DNA from: Geosiphon pyriformis
Lineage: Eukaryota > Glomeromycota > Glomeromycetes > Archaeosporales > Geosiphonaceae
Assembly (NCBI GenBank): GCA_016748015.1
Contig: JAAOMT010000512.1
Coordinates: 789,757 to 853,756 of the forward strand
DNA length: 64,000 bases
Reading direction: 5' to 3'
Shown here: positions 9,816 through 22,193 of the stretch, one piece after another
How positions within the stretch are numbered: position 1 is the stretch's first letter
How the letters are laid out: the number at the start of each line of letters is the position of its first letter
Made by a program: the position numbers and the translations under genes
Notes under the pieces: generated by a model
Databases searched by the model: none
Told to the model about the DNA's origin: nothing
What the model saw: only the letters and a program-made list of their open reading frames with translations

Positions 9816-12800
9816 ATGAATTCTGTGCCACAACTCGACGAATTAATAAAGGAATACCTTCTAGTGCGTAAATATTCACATTTCGATATAAACTTTTTTT
9901 CATATTAACAGCTTAATTAAAGCATATTTTCTGTTCACGTTACAGTTTAGGGGGTTTATCAACACTTTCCGGGCTTTTGAACAAGAGAGCCGAACTGATA
10001 AGGAAAAAAGTTTTCAGGTTTACAAAAACATGAATATTTTGTCGATATTTGTAATTTTATTTGTTTAACATTATATCATTATATTTATTGCTTTTTTTGG
10101 TTTAATTAAAATAAACTTTTTGAACCTGGTTCTTGTATATGATAATTTATTATACTGATCAATGATAAAAGGGAGATAAGATCATCGATGAATTATTCAG
10201 TTATATTTTGAATAGCGATATAAATGGCTTGCTTGAATACTGGCGGTATCTCGATATCCGTTATTTTTCTCGGTTGGATGGTCGATTTTTCGGCAGCGTG
10301 AAAAAGTTTGAGACTTGTTTGCTTCGATATTACCTTGTACATGGTATGTTTTAAATTTTGGAATTCTTGTCCGCAAATAATGGTAATTTGATTAAGCTTC
10401 ATACAGCCGCTCAACATAAACGAAAAGATGTGATTTTCGAATTTTTTGACACTTTTGGTGGCGAATTGAATGGAAATCCAGACTGGACCAAGTGGTTTGG
10501 TAAATTTTCAATGATAATCAGTCTTTTGATGAAGGAAATTTTATACCAGAAACTCGTTTACTAATTCTATGTCTATCTTTAGGGTTTCCCTTTTCCAAAA
10601 ACCCCGCCGCTGATTCCAATTTTGAAACTTTTTTCACTAAACAGTGGTTGGAAACTTTCACAGTGTCTTTACATAATTTCCTTAATACGATTTTTCAAAA
10701 TATGCGTATCCTTTCTAAATTTAATCAGCTTTCCCAAGTTGATACTGGCAATGTCAGCAATTTTGCAATGCTATTTATTTATTTATTTTTATTGATCTTC
10801 ACATTTAATCATTCATTAAGCGCTTCCAAGTTTACTATGTTTCAATATTGATCGTCTTCACCGCCGCGCTTTACAGAATGAAATTGAAGAGCTTCAAAGT
10901 GTGGTTGAGAATCTCAAATTGGAGATCCAGGACGGGGATCACGAAATATCTTCCTTAAAACAAAAGGTCTGTTTATTTATATTGCCTCAAATGCAAATTA
11001 CTCCGGGAGGAAAAAAGTTTAATTCTCCTGAACTCACTAGGTTGCTCAAACGCATAGTGAGCTTGCCACTGGCTCCAAATCTCGACGTCGAGCTCTGTCA
11101 TTAGTTGAACAAAAAGAAAATACGTAAAGTGAATCTTTGGTTTTTTTATTTCTATCCTTTGTAAGCATATATATATATATATATATCAAAAATGAAGTAT
11201 GGAATAATTGATGATTGATAGGAATGAGGTAGAACAACTTTTAACTCCTCCACGTGGTAAGTGATTTTTCGGGTCCTTCAATTCATCAACAGTATATCTT
11301 CTCTACTGATTATTTTCCATATCAGCCAGAGCCCAAGTATCAACAAGTCTTCCTGTTTCTCGTTCTGCCACACCCATCAACAAGCTTGAGACTGGATCTG
11401 ACAATAAATATTCACAATCACCAAAATCATTACCCGAAGAGCGCGCGATATCGCCTATTTCTGAATTTACCATTGATGGTGAGGAAGAGGGAGAATTGCG
11501 TAATGGGGATGAAACGGAACCCTTTAACGTTACGAGTCAGGTTGGTTATTTTAGGAAAAGTTGACTTATCGCTCTGAACTAATAAGTCTTTTTATAGGAA
11601 TTATATTTGGAACATGCTTCAGGGATCTCTCTGGCCAAATTTTCTAGTGAAGGAAACTTGATAGCTAGTTGTGATGTAGATAACATTGTACGGTAGGAAC
11701 TCCGATTGAAATCTTTTGCGTCATTATTTTTGATTTATGGTCGATTCCCATGCGTTTGCTATACGTATTCAGTATATGGAGTTATACTGGAGAAACAGCC
11801 GCGTCAAAAATTACAAATTCCGATTATAATGTATTATCCATGGAATGGGAAGCGAGGTCTGACAAATTTGTAAGCCCACCTAATTTTGACTGACAGCTGG
11901 TTACATTCAGTCTTATATCATTTTCTCATTGAATTTTTGGAACACCAATTAACAAGCTGTTACTTGGTACAGATGATCGTTTTATTCGGGTGTACAATCA
12001 AGAGACTAAATCTATAGTGCATGAATTTCAAATGGAGGACCGATTTCCAAGGGTGAATCAAGTTTGCTGCTCACCCGTAGAATCCATATTTGCTTGCTCC
12101 GGCATTCCGAAAAAACGTGATACTTCGTCATCATTTTTAGCGGATACTGCATCTGGGTCCTTGGTGAGCTGGAATATGAAAACCATGTCAATACAGGTTT
12201 TTAAGCAAATTATTAAACATTTACTTTGAATTCATTATTTATAACAAATCCTCATAAGTATCGATCCAATTAATCTAGGATACCTTTGTTCTTGATCCAT
12301 CATCGTCCTCATCATCTAAAAATCCATCAAACCTAATTCAAACCATCAAATTTAATCATAATGGACAGATGTTGGTTGCTGGTGACAAAGCAGGGTATAT
12401 TCGCATATTTGGTAGGAATATCACATTCAGTTCACTGCATTTCATTTCTTATTCTAACTCATATAAACTTCTTTTAGACATCCGTACGTTATCGCCAATA
12501 ATGAAATGGAATTTGTCCAGTGCAACATTAACACCGAATAAAGCCGGGAGTGGTATTATCTGTTCGGCTTTGTTTAGCTTTGATGAAAATTCTATATACG
12601 TTGTCGATGAAGCTGGAAAGGTATAAATTTTCTCTTAGAGACTAGCATTTCTATGCCCTTTGTAAGAGCTATTGATTAAGCCCATTTCAAACTTTTGATC
12701 GTCTAAATTCAATAGCTGACTCAATGGTCAGTTCTTAAACCTGGACAGCTAGTAGCTCAATCAAAATTATTTGGTTTTCCCCCATCGATTTCAGCTCCGC

Positions 12801-13302
12801 CACCAGTAGTACCCCCAGCATCAACAACAGCAACATCCCATACTATAAGCTTTCAGTTTCCTACTACGTTCCGAAAGCGCACTGCCTCAGCAGCATCCAA
12901 CCGAAGCACGCAATCATTGCCCACCATCGTAATTGGTAATGATAAAACCCCACCAATGTCACCCTCAAGTGTACCGATGATTGGATTTAGTCCAGACACC
13001 GAACACATGATCTGTGTGGGTGGTACTGGTGGGTGTCAAGGAGTCATATATCAGGTTAAATTTTATCTTTCAGTTATTTCCTTAGATTTACGTATTTTTG
13101 ACATTCGTCTTATCAACCTTCTAAATTGGAATTTTAGACATCAAACGGCGATCAGGTCCAGCATTTAGCTTCACATTCGCAATATTTGACTTCTGTTGAT
13201 TGGACCACGACTACGGGTAATGCAATTCTTACTGCTTCGATAGATGGTACCCTCAGAATTACAAAAATATCAAAGTCATCAACACCAAATGTGAATAATT
13301 AA
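9816..13302 (+). CDS. WDR91: WDR91-like WD40 protein
   Basis: Sixteen exons: 9816-9863, 9946-10017, 10172-10343, 10407-10499, 10583-10705, 10821-10966, 11041-11123, 11222-11256, 11326-11540, 11598-11692, 11773-11869, 11957-12196, 12279-12411, 12478-12620, 12716-13054, 13138-13302. They give 732 codons, close to animal WDR91 (about 750). The N-terminal third matches WDR91 closely (EYLLFRGF, DKIIDELF, PDWTKWFG, KQWLETFTVSLHNFL), then comes a coiled coil (about residues 195-260), a Ser/acidic linker and a C-terminal WD40 propeller (for example LLLGTDDRFIRVYN and ILTASIDGTLRI). In animals WDR91 works with WDR81 and Rab7 to limit endosomal phosphatidylinositol 3-kinase activity during early-to-late endosome conversion; the same role here is inferred. 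The start is chosen because NSVPQLDELIKEY aligns with the family N-terminus. Introns are 57-154 nt. Confidence 0.93.
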
Positions 13303-15239
13303 GAATCTCGGTTAATCTTCAATTATATTTATTAATATAATTATGAGCAATTTCTTTTCAAGTATCAATTTTTTTTTCTTTAGCTAAATGCTCAGCAATA
13401 ATGCGAATTCCGTTCGTGATCAAATACTTGTATAGATCAATTTTTTAATGTGTAAATGAATTGAATCAATTATCAATAGCAGATATATTTAACTAATTTA
13501 TATGTAAGGTATTAATTGTTTTGTGCATATAATAATTTTATTTCATTAAACAAAAAAGTTTCAAGGAATTTCAAGTGAAGATGTTCTTTTTAAACTCATG
13601 AATTGATTTTAATAGTAAGCAAATTTTTTCATTATTAATGGTTTTTATCTTTGTACAATTTATAATTAAATGTTTATTTAAATTTTATAATAATAATATA
13701 TATTTTAAAAAAACTTTTTTTTTCTTGTATTTTTATAACTACAATTAAAACAAAAAGTAAAAAAAAGCAAATTCTTTTTTTCTGTTATTGTAAATAGTTT
13801 TAATATTCAAAAAGTTTTTTTAAAAGTAAAAACAACAAAATAATGTTTTTTTAAACCACTTTTTTTAAATAATAAACTATAATACAGCTTTTAACCATTG
13901 AAAAAATATTTTTTAGCTTTAAATAAAAGTTTTTTTACACAAAATTTCTTCTAGTGTCAGTTTTAGTATAATTGCTATTATCATAAAAAGCTTTAAGATT
14001 TTTAACAAAAAACTAATAATAAAACTATTATTTTTCTTAATAATTTTTTAAATAACCAAAAAATAAAAAATCAACTCATTTTTTTATTTAAAATTAATAC
14101 AGTTAATTTTTTAAAAATATTTAAAAAAAATTTTTTTTTACTATTTTTCAAATTATTATATTTGATTTATCATTAGCTATTAAAATTTTTTTGAATAAAT
14201 AATTGTTATTTTGGTTTTTAGTTTTTACATAATATTATTAATTTAAAGTTAATTATTAAAAGCAATATTAAGCTTTTTTGTATAAAATTTGCTTTTCAAG
14301 TTTTTTTAAATATTATTATTAAATTTAAGCTTGCCAATTTATTTTATTTTATTACTTTTAAAATTGTAAAATTTTTTATAATATCTGTTTCTACTTTGTT
14401 TTTATTATTATAACAAAGTATAATATGTTTTTTTTTGGCTTTTTGTTAATATAACATATTAATTTTTTAGTTTAATAATAAAGTATTTTATGTCAAAATA
14501 ACTGTTATTTTATTGTTAATTTTTTTTTGGTTTTATATAATAATAATTAATAATAAAATAGTTATAAAAATAATATCTTTGAAATTTTAAATATTTAAGC
14601 TGTTTTAATTAATTAAATTTGTTGTTTAGTCTATTATTATTATAATTAATTTAGTTATATTTTTTTAATAACAAAAAAATTTAATTTTATAATTAATATT
14701 AAAATTAATTTTTAAAAAAAACAAATTAATAATATTATTTAATAATAATATAATTTTATTTATAAATAAAAATATTTTTAAAAATTTTAAAGTTTGTTTT
14801 TTTTGTTTAATTTAAAGTAATTTTAATTAATTTAAGTAATTAATTATATAATAATGTGTTATACAAAATAATTTTTGGTTAAAATATATTTTTAAATAGA
14901 ACTTAACTTATTAAATTATTTGTTTTAAACAAAATATATATATATATTAAAATTAAAATCAAAAAATTTAAATTTAAAAACTTATATAATATTAATATTA
15001 AAAATTTTAAGTGTTTTTTTATAAATAAAATTAAATAATTATATTAATAAATATAATTTATTAATTTTAATATGTAATTAACTATTTAAATCTAAATTAA
15101 TAAATACTTATCTATTTTTTAAATTTAAAATACTAAGTATTTTTATCTTATTAAAATAATTTATAAATGTATTTTTTTTAATAATTATATGTATATATAT
15201 TTTTATTATTTGGCAAATTTTATATATAATATATTTTTT
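13303..15239. other. AT desert with decayed repeat sequence
   Basis: Extremely AT-rich sequence without a supportable gene. Around 14160-14600 it shows weak similarity to the inner part of R1 (for example AAGCTTTTTTGTATA near 14270, as at 16983 and 59270), so it probably includes an eroded R1 copy. Confidence 0.5.
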
Positions 15240-17560
15240 ACCAAAAAATATGACTCTTTGTCTTCTTAATTTTATAATCATGATCAGAGCAAAGAATAAA
15301 AAAGCTATATCTAATATTTTTTTAAAATATCTTATAAAATTTCAATTAGAAAAGTTTTTTCTGTTGTAAAAACAGCCAAACAAAATATTTTAAAAGCTTT
15401 TTTCTTAAATAGTTATAGTAAAAAGCTGTTTTTAGTAGTTTTTAAAGCATTTTTTTTATCTTTGATTGATTTTTTATCAGTTGAAATTCACTCTAAAAAA
15501 CATTTTTAGATTAATTTTAATATTGTCTTTACTTTTATTAAAAGCCAAAAAGTTTTTAATAGTAAACTAATTAACAAATTGGTTTTTTTAACTATTATTA
15601 TTATATTTGATATTACTAGTACCACTTTTTTAAAAATAGCCAAAAAAACCAAGAATTCTAAAAAGTAAAAACAATTATTTGTTTTTATTATTATTATAAT
15701 AAATTTTTTGTGGTTTTAGATAAAATCTTAGATAAAATTTTTTTTATATTATCTAATATATTATTTAAGATAAGCTAAAATTAATTACTGGCTATATTGC
15801 TAAATATAATGTCTTTTGATAAATTTTTACTGATTTTAAAAGCAAAACAATAGTCTTTTATTAAATTATCTGTTTTTAAAAACTGGACTGACCAAATAAA
15901 AACCAATTTTTTATTATTTTCTTTCATTTTAGTGTTGCTATTAATAGTACTTAAAAAATTATTGTTAATTATTAAAGATTTATTTGGTAGATGTTCTCTA
16001 TTTTAATGTTGTTACTCATAGAATATAAGAATCATAATAATATATATATTAGCCAATCAGAAGTAGACATAGTAAAATATGGAATTATAGGATTTTAGGA
16101 ATTACAGGATTCTTATATGAGAAATTGCAGAATTCTAGGAATTCCAGGATTTCTGACAGAAAAAATTAAAAAATTGAGGAATCTTAAATATATATACATA
16201 GCAGTAACATTAGAAACAGAAAAAACAGATCTCTTAGTTTGGACTTCTTTTCTTATCTATTTCCTAATTATTTCAAGAATAGTTTATATTCATTGAAGTA
16301 AAATCATCAAATCATCAATAAAATACTTATCTATATTCAATTTATGTTGTTATTATTTGATTGAAAAATATTCATTAAACTCTAATTATTAATACTTTAT
16401 GTTGATAGCTGCCAATACTTAACTACACTAGAACAATAGCACTTAATCATGACTATTGATGGAATACTAACTTAATTGTCTTGGCTTAATTTCTTTATTT
16501 TCTTTTATTTTTTTTATTTTCTTTTATTTGTTTCTTGTTGTTTACTAATTAATTAAAGATCAATGCATGAAATTATCAACATTAAAGGGACTGGTAAAAA
16601 ATCTGTAAAACAAGGATAGAACACTTACAGAATTAAGAATAGCTTAACAGAAGAATTATCAGCCACCATATTGAGAAAAAAATTCAATGAAATTGCAATT
16701 CTAGGAGACTATTAAAAACAACCATTAAATCTCTGTCTATTATACAAAAAACTCAACCAAAACTTTTAGATCACAAAACTTTCAGATACAAAATCTTTAA
16801 AAACCAACATCATTAAATCAATTGAGCACCAAGTTATGGGTTTGTTATTTGCTTTGAAACCCCAAATAATTATCTGTAACAATGTTTAGTGTTATTTTTA
16901 AGATTAAATTGGCTTATTTTAAGACTATTTTTCAGTTTTTACATGGTTTTTTAGATATAAAGTCAATTGTAAAAAACAATATAAAGCTTTTTTGTATAGA
17001 GTTTACTTCTCAATAGTTTTTAGAAGCTGTATTTTTGGTTAAGCTTAAAAGTTTTGTTTATATGACTATTCTTAAAATTGCCAAATTTTTGGTAATTTCT
17101 GAGTTTAGCTTTTTTTTGCTGCTGTTATATTATATAATATGCTTTTGGGTATATTTGTTGCTGATATTAAAATAATACTTGGTGTGTTTAGAAAAATTAT
17201 TTATGTTGTGCTAAAGTTTGCTAACATGTGACAATATGTAATTGTTTATTTTAAAAATTTAGATATTATTGTATTTGTCTTAAATTATTGATCAGTTTTA
17301 TTAAATAAAGATAGTATTAGGATTTTTTTTTGATAAATCAAAATAAAACTATTCTGTTTTGTAATAAGTTTAAGACCAAGTTGGTTAATTTTTTTTTGGC
17401 TGTACTGTCTATAAAATCAGTAATATAATTTTTCAAATTAGTAGTCAAATTTGTTTTATTTTTTACTTATTTAATTCTAATTATTATTTCTAATTTGTTT
17501 TGGTTATATTTAATTTATAGAGTAATTTGAATACTGTCATTATTAAAACTAATACTTAAA
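15240..17560 (+). repeat. R1 repeat, copy 2, split by a solo LTR
   Basis: 15240-16009 matches the first half of the R1 copy at 58400-59160, and 16882-17560 continues the match to 59161-59685 and then to the inverted copy at 7824-7990. The match is broken only by the LTR at 16010-16881. This copy therefore gives both R1 extent beyond 59685 and a dated nesting order: R1 first, LTR later. No intact coding frame is present. Confidence 0.78.
16010..16881 (+). repeat. Solo LTR of the second gypsy family, with target duplication
   Basis: It begins TGTTACTCATAG and ends CTGTAACA, and is the reverse-orientation counterpart of the LTRs at 59686-60545 and 62931-63799, including the internal block of AATTCCTGGAATTC-type repeats (about 16080-16190). 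ATGT flanks both ends (16006-16009 and 16882-16885; AATGT if one shared A is counted). The R1 copy near 59165 shows the corresponding uninterrupted site. No internal retrotransposon sequence is attached, as expected after LTR-LTR recombination. Confidence 0.85.
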
Positions 17561-18379
17561 GAAGTATTGTATCTGATAAAAAACTTCTAAATACTAATAC
17601 TATTTTAGATGCCAAGACTTAAATTATTTGGGTGTTAATTATAAAATGGCTTTATTTTTTCCTTCCAAAATTTTTAAAACTTTTGTGTCTTGTTTTATTA
17701 GTATTAAGTTTTATGTTAAAACTGCTATTTCTGTGTTTTTTTTAGTTTTTAGTTCTTTAGTAGTTCTGTTTTTTTTATTTATATGATGACTAATATTACT
17801 TTAGTTTTCTTTTAGTTAGTCTCTTTAAAATTTGATTTGGCCAAGTTTTTTGCTTTGATTAAGTTTATTATTAAGCCAATTGGTTTTTGGTTACTGTATT
17901 TAAGCAATTTATTAATAATAATTTGATTTTAAGTAATATATTTGGTTTTAAAATTAATAAAAATTTGGTATATATGAATATTTTTAACAAAGCAGTTGGT
18001 AAATTAAAATAAAAGATAGTTGTTTTGAAAATTAAAAGTAATTATAAAGATATTGATATGTTTGGTTTTTATGTAGAATTGTTTATAGTTAATAATAATA
18101 TGTTATTAACTTAATATTATTATGAAAACATAAATTTATTAATGTCAATATTAATGTTTTAAAAACAGCCAAATAACTAATTAGATTGATTAGTAATAGT
18201 ACTATATTGTTTAAAATTATTCAAAAAATATTTTTTTTGAATAAGTTTTTTTAAAATATTAACATAATATAATCTAAATTGGCTTAAATAACTGGTTACA
18301 TATAAAAAATATGTAAACTGTATTTAGTCTTAATATATTTAGTTTGTGTCTAATATTTAAATAATAATTAAACTATTAT
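17561..18379. other. AT-rich stretch, no gene seen
   Basis: Low-complexity AT sequence that may be a continuation of R1. No open frame of interest and no recognisable RNA gene. Confidence 0.4.
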
Positions 18380-19205
18380 TATAGATAATTATTTGAAATA
18401 TTGGAATAAATAACAAATCTGTAACTTAGTGTTTAATATCTTATTATAATGTTGATTTTTAAAGATTATGGTTAAGTTTTTTGTATAATAAATAAAGATT
18501 TACTTAATAATAATTTTCTGAATTTTTTTCTTCAGTATAAAAGCCAGTTTAATTTAGTAATTATGTCTTTTTAGTAAGCTATTTTTAAGTTTTTATTCTT
18601 GTTTTACAGATTTTTTATTAAATTATTTTTAACATTAATATCTCAATATTTAATTTTTTAATTAATTAGTAAACAACAAAGAAACAAAATAAAAAAAATA
18701 ATAAAAAATAATAAAAAATAAAAAATTAATATTTTATTAATAGTCATAATCAAGAGCTATTGTTTTAATATGGTTAAGTAATAAATTTTATCAGCATAAA
18801 TCACTAATTAAGTTGAAAAATAGCAATATTAATCTAATATTGTAGATAATATAAATTGAATAATACAATAATAATTTTATTTAATATTTAGATAATTTTA
18901 TTTAATATTTAGATAATTTTATTTTAAGATATAGAAACCAACTTTTTTTAAAAAAAGTATTTAATTATTTGTCTGTTTTTACTTCCTTTTTTCTTATTTT
19001 TAATACTACTGCTATATATATATGATTTTTATTATACAAAATTTCTTAAAATTCTTTAATTCTTCAAGAAAAATTCTAAAATTCTGGAATTTTGAAATCC
19101 TGAAATTTCTTGAAAAAAATTCTGGAATTTTTCTTTTTTATTATGTTTATTTTTAATTGGCTGTTTTTATTTAATTATTATGACTTTTATTTTCTATAAA
19201 TAATA
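18380..19205 (-). repeat. Eroded LTR of the second gypsy family
   Basis: The order of landmarks follows the LTR at 59686-60545: an AACAAATCTGTAACTTAGTG-like start, TTTTTTGTATAAT, the TAGTAAACAACAAAGAAA block, the CAAGAGCTATTGTTTTAATA block, TATATATATGATT, then repeated AAATTCTGGAATTTT units, and an end near ATAATATTA. It is far more diverged than the other copies, so it is an older remnant. Boundaries are approximate. Confidence 0.65.
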
Positions 19206-20369
19206 TTATAATTATTAAATACATAATAATAATAAAAAAACAATTTAATTTTTTAATGTTAAATTCAAACTTAATTCAATTTTAAAATTTTTTAAATTTT
19301 ATAATATTTTCTTAATTATTAAAAAAATTAAGTGTTAAAATATGTACAAAACAAAATTTTATTTATATAAATCTGATTTAAAATAATAATTAATATTGTA
19401 ATTTAAAATACTAATTAAATTTATTAAGTACAATTACTTTTGTATTTAATAATTATTGTTAAATTTTAAATTTGGATTTTTTAAAAACAAAAAAGAAAGA
19501 AAGAAAGAAATAATATTTTAAATATATAAAACTTAATTTATGTATTAATTTCGAAATTTGTTGTAAATAATCTTTAAAAATTAAATTAATTAGCTTAAAA
19601 ATAAAGATTTGATTAAAAAAGTTTAACAATTTTAACAACTTTTAATTTTATTGTTTTTAATTAATTAAATTATTTTGTTTTTTATTAAATGTAAATTACA
19701 AATATTTTTAAATTAAAATTATTTTATAACTTAAAAACAAGTTTTAATTATTTTAAATATAAATATAAATACAAATACAAATACAAATTACAATTTGGTT
19801 TTAACAATAAAATTCTTAACACAAAAAATTTATAAGCAAATAAAATATATTAAATACAAAGTTCTTTAATTATTATATTTAGAAATTTTAATTTCGTAAA
19901 TTAATGAAAAAGATTAAAATTGTTTTTTATTTCTTATTTTAAACAATTAAAAATTATTTTTTATGAAAGTTTTTAATTATAATTTTTTTTATTGATTTTT
20001 TTGTTTTTAACACATTTTTATACATATTATTAAATAATCATAATTATTGATTGAGATTATATTTACTTTGATTTGATTTAATTTAATCACTTTATTTTTA
20101 ATACATTTGACTATAATGTAAAACTTTCAATAAAAACTTTTTTATTTTTTAAAGTATTGATTTTATAAAAATATAAGATTAAAACTTGTGTCTGTATAAA
20201 TTTCTATTTTTAAAAACTGCAAGGTTTATTTATTTTATGCAAACTAAATTTTTAAAACTATTTTTGATTTTTAAAATAAGAATTTGTTAATTACGTAACA
20301 CTATTTGGAGTAGAATTTATTACGCTATCAAATTTTACTTATTTTTCATTGTCTTTTATTTTAAATATA
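19206..20369. other. AT-rich stretch upstream of the epimerase gene
   Basis: No gene is supported. Short simple repeats occur, such as AAGA units near 19493-19512 and TAAATA/CAAATA units near 19755-19790. The last ~100 bp before 20370 probably include the promoter of the epimerase gene, but no specific element is convincing. Confidence 0.4.
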
Positions 20370-21517
20370 ATGCCAATTGCCAAAATAAGTCCTTCAGTTC
20401 TTTCCAGCGATTTTGCACAGCTCGGGGCGGAATGTGAACGTATGATTAAGGACGGTGCAGACTGGTTGCATATGGGTACTGGTTGTTCTACACTCTGGAA
20501 TCTTGTACCTTTCGCTAGAATGCAACCTTTCTTAACCTATGACTTCTTATAGACGTTATGGACGGGTAACTGGAATTTGCTTTATACACGAAAGAAGCCC
20601 ATAAAAAGTATTTCACAAAGACTGACCTGGTTCTTGAAATGGATACATACCCTGAAAATAGACATTTTGTACCGAATATCACTATCGGGGCGCCAATTAT
20701 TGAGTCTTTGCGCAAACATACTGACACGTTTTTGGGTATTTAAATAATTAATCTCGAATTTCACGGGACACGATAAATGAATATTGTGACATTAGGCAAA
20801 AAATATTAATTTTCATTTTCAAAAAGACTGCCATTTAATGGTTGAAAATCCAGAGAAAGTAATATTTATAATATTTTTGAGCGTTGAAGTTCCATGAACA
20901 TGGCTTATCAACATTTCGCACTTGATATTAAATATAGTGGGTGACTGATTTTGCGAAAGCAGGTGCATCAATGTACACTTTTCATATCGAAGCAACAGGT
21001 AAAATGGATTTTCTAAATGATCAGATTTGAAAATTTTCATATAAATTTATTCTTTTGTATTATTGTTAAGATAATCCTGTAGCGCTTATTAATGAAATTC
21101 ACCAAGCTGGCATGAAAGCTGGGGTGGCCGTGAAGCCCAGAACCCCTATAGAGTCTGTATTTGATTTAGGAGATAAGATGGATATGTGCCTGGTAATGAC
21201 CGTAGAACCAGGCTTTGGGGGTCAAAAATTTATGGCCGATTGCATGCCGAAGGTTCGTATATCACATTTTTTCGCTTGTTTTACTTTAGTAAGCTTAAAG
21301 ATAAATTTGTTCTGTTTAGGTAAAAGTTCTCCGTGAGAAATTTCCGAATCTCGATATAGAAGTTGATGGAGGCCTGGCATTGGAAAATATTGACCAAGCA
21401 GCAGACGCTGGAGCTAATGTTATTGTAGCTGGGACTTCGATTTTCAAAGCTGAAAATCCCAAGACAATAATATCAACCTTTCGGGAGAAAGTCAATACAG
21501 CGCAACTTAATAAGTAA
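20370..21517 (+). CDS. RPE1: Ribulose-phosphate 3-epimerase
   Basis: Seven exons: 20370-20475, 20553-20565, 20662-20735, 20826-20857, 20938-20998, 21071-21252, 21320-21517, giving 221 residues, the normal length for this family. The enzyme interconverts ribulose 5-phosphate and xylulose 5-phosphate in the non-oxidative pentose phosphate pathway, in the cytosol. Family motifs run in order: SPSVLSSDF at the N-terminus, LHMDVMDGHFVPNI with catalytic Asp and metal-binding His, [27 protein letters not shown], and EVDGGL near the C-terminus. The second exon is only 13 nt and codes the core of the DVMDG motif. An upstream in-frame ATG at 20349 exists, but the start at 20370 gives the conserved N-terminus ([12 protein letters not shown]). 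Confidence 0.96.
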
Positions 21518-22193
21518 TATTTATGGTTTTTTTACGAACATATATTTACTTTCACTTTTTCCCCCAGAAATACAGATTTCTTGGGGGTAAAATCGGTCAA
21601 TCTTGCAGGTAGAACTTGTGAGCTAAAAACTTCTCAGTGAAAATGTATTTAATTGCTTACAAGCCTTGTTGATTTCTAAACTGGCTTATTTGTTAAATTC
21701 AATTAATTTTTGAGCATGCAATCAAAGTTGTATGGATATTACTTGATTCCGAAATCAAGTAGATTGAGAAATTCGAAAAGTTTGGGTAATAAATTGGTGG
21801 AAATCAATCATTTGGTCCTATACCTTTATAAAAGAAAAATTCAATTTATTTTGTAAATAATACCATATTCAAGCGCTTACAATTGCTTTATTTACAAGGC
21901 TTGAGGTTATCTAAACAGCTGTCTTGTCAAATTACCCAATTTTAAAAGTTACCTCTCAACTACCGCTCAACTACGTCAAAAATGAGGCAAATTGATAAAC
22001 TGCAAAGGTGTGATAATATTTATTAAAGAATTAAGAATCAGCGCCCAGTAATCAATTGTATTTCTCCTAGCAAGTATGGGAGATGATTAAGATACAAGAT
22101 CCCTCCAGAAACTTCTCAATCATAGGCGAACCTCTAATTTGAGTTTTCTTTCAACACATTTCATAAGTGCTTCACTTTTTAGAGTTATGATCC
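21518..22193. other. Convergent intergenic region
   Basis: 3' flanks of the epimerase gene and of the minus-strand RRM gene. No gene seen. Likely 3' untranslated sequence at both ends. Confidence 0.5.
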
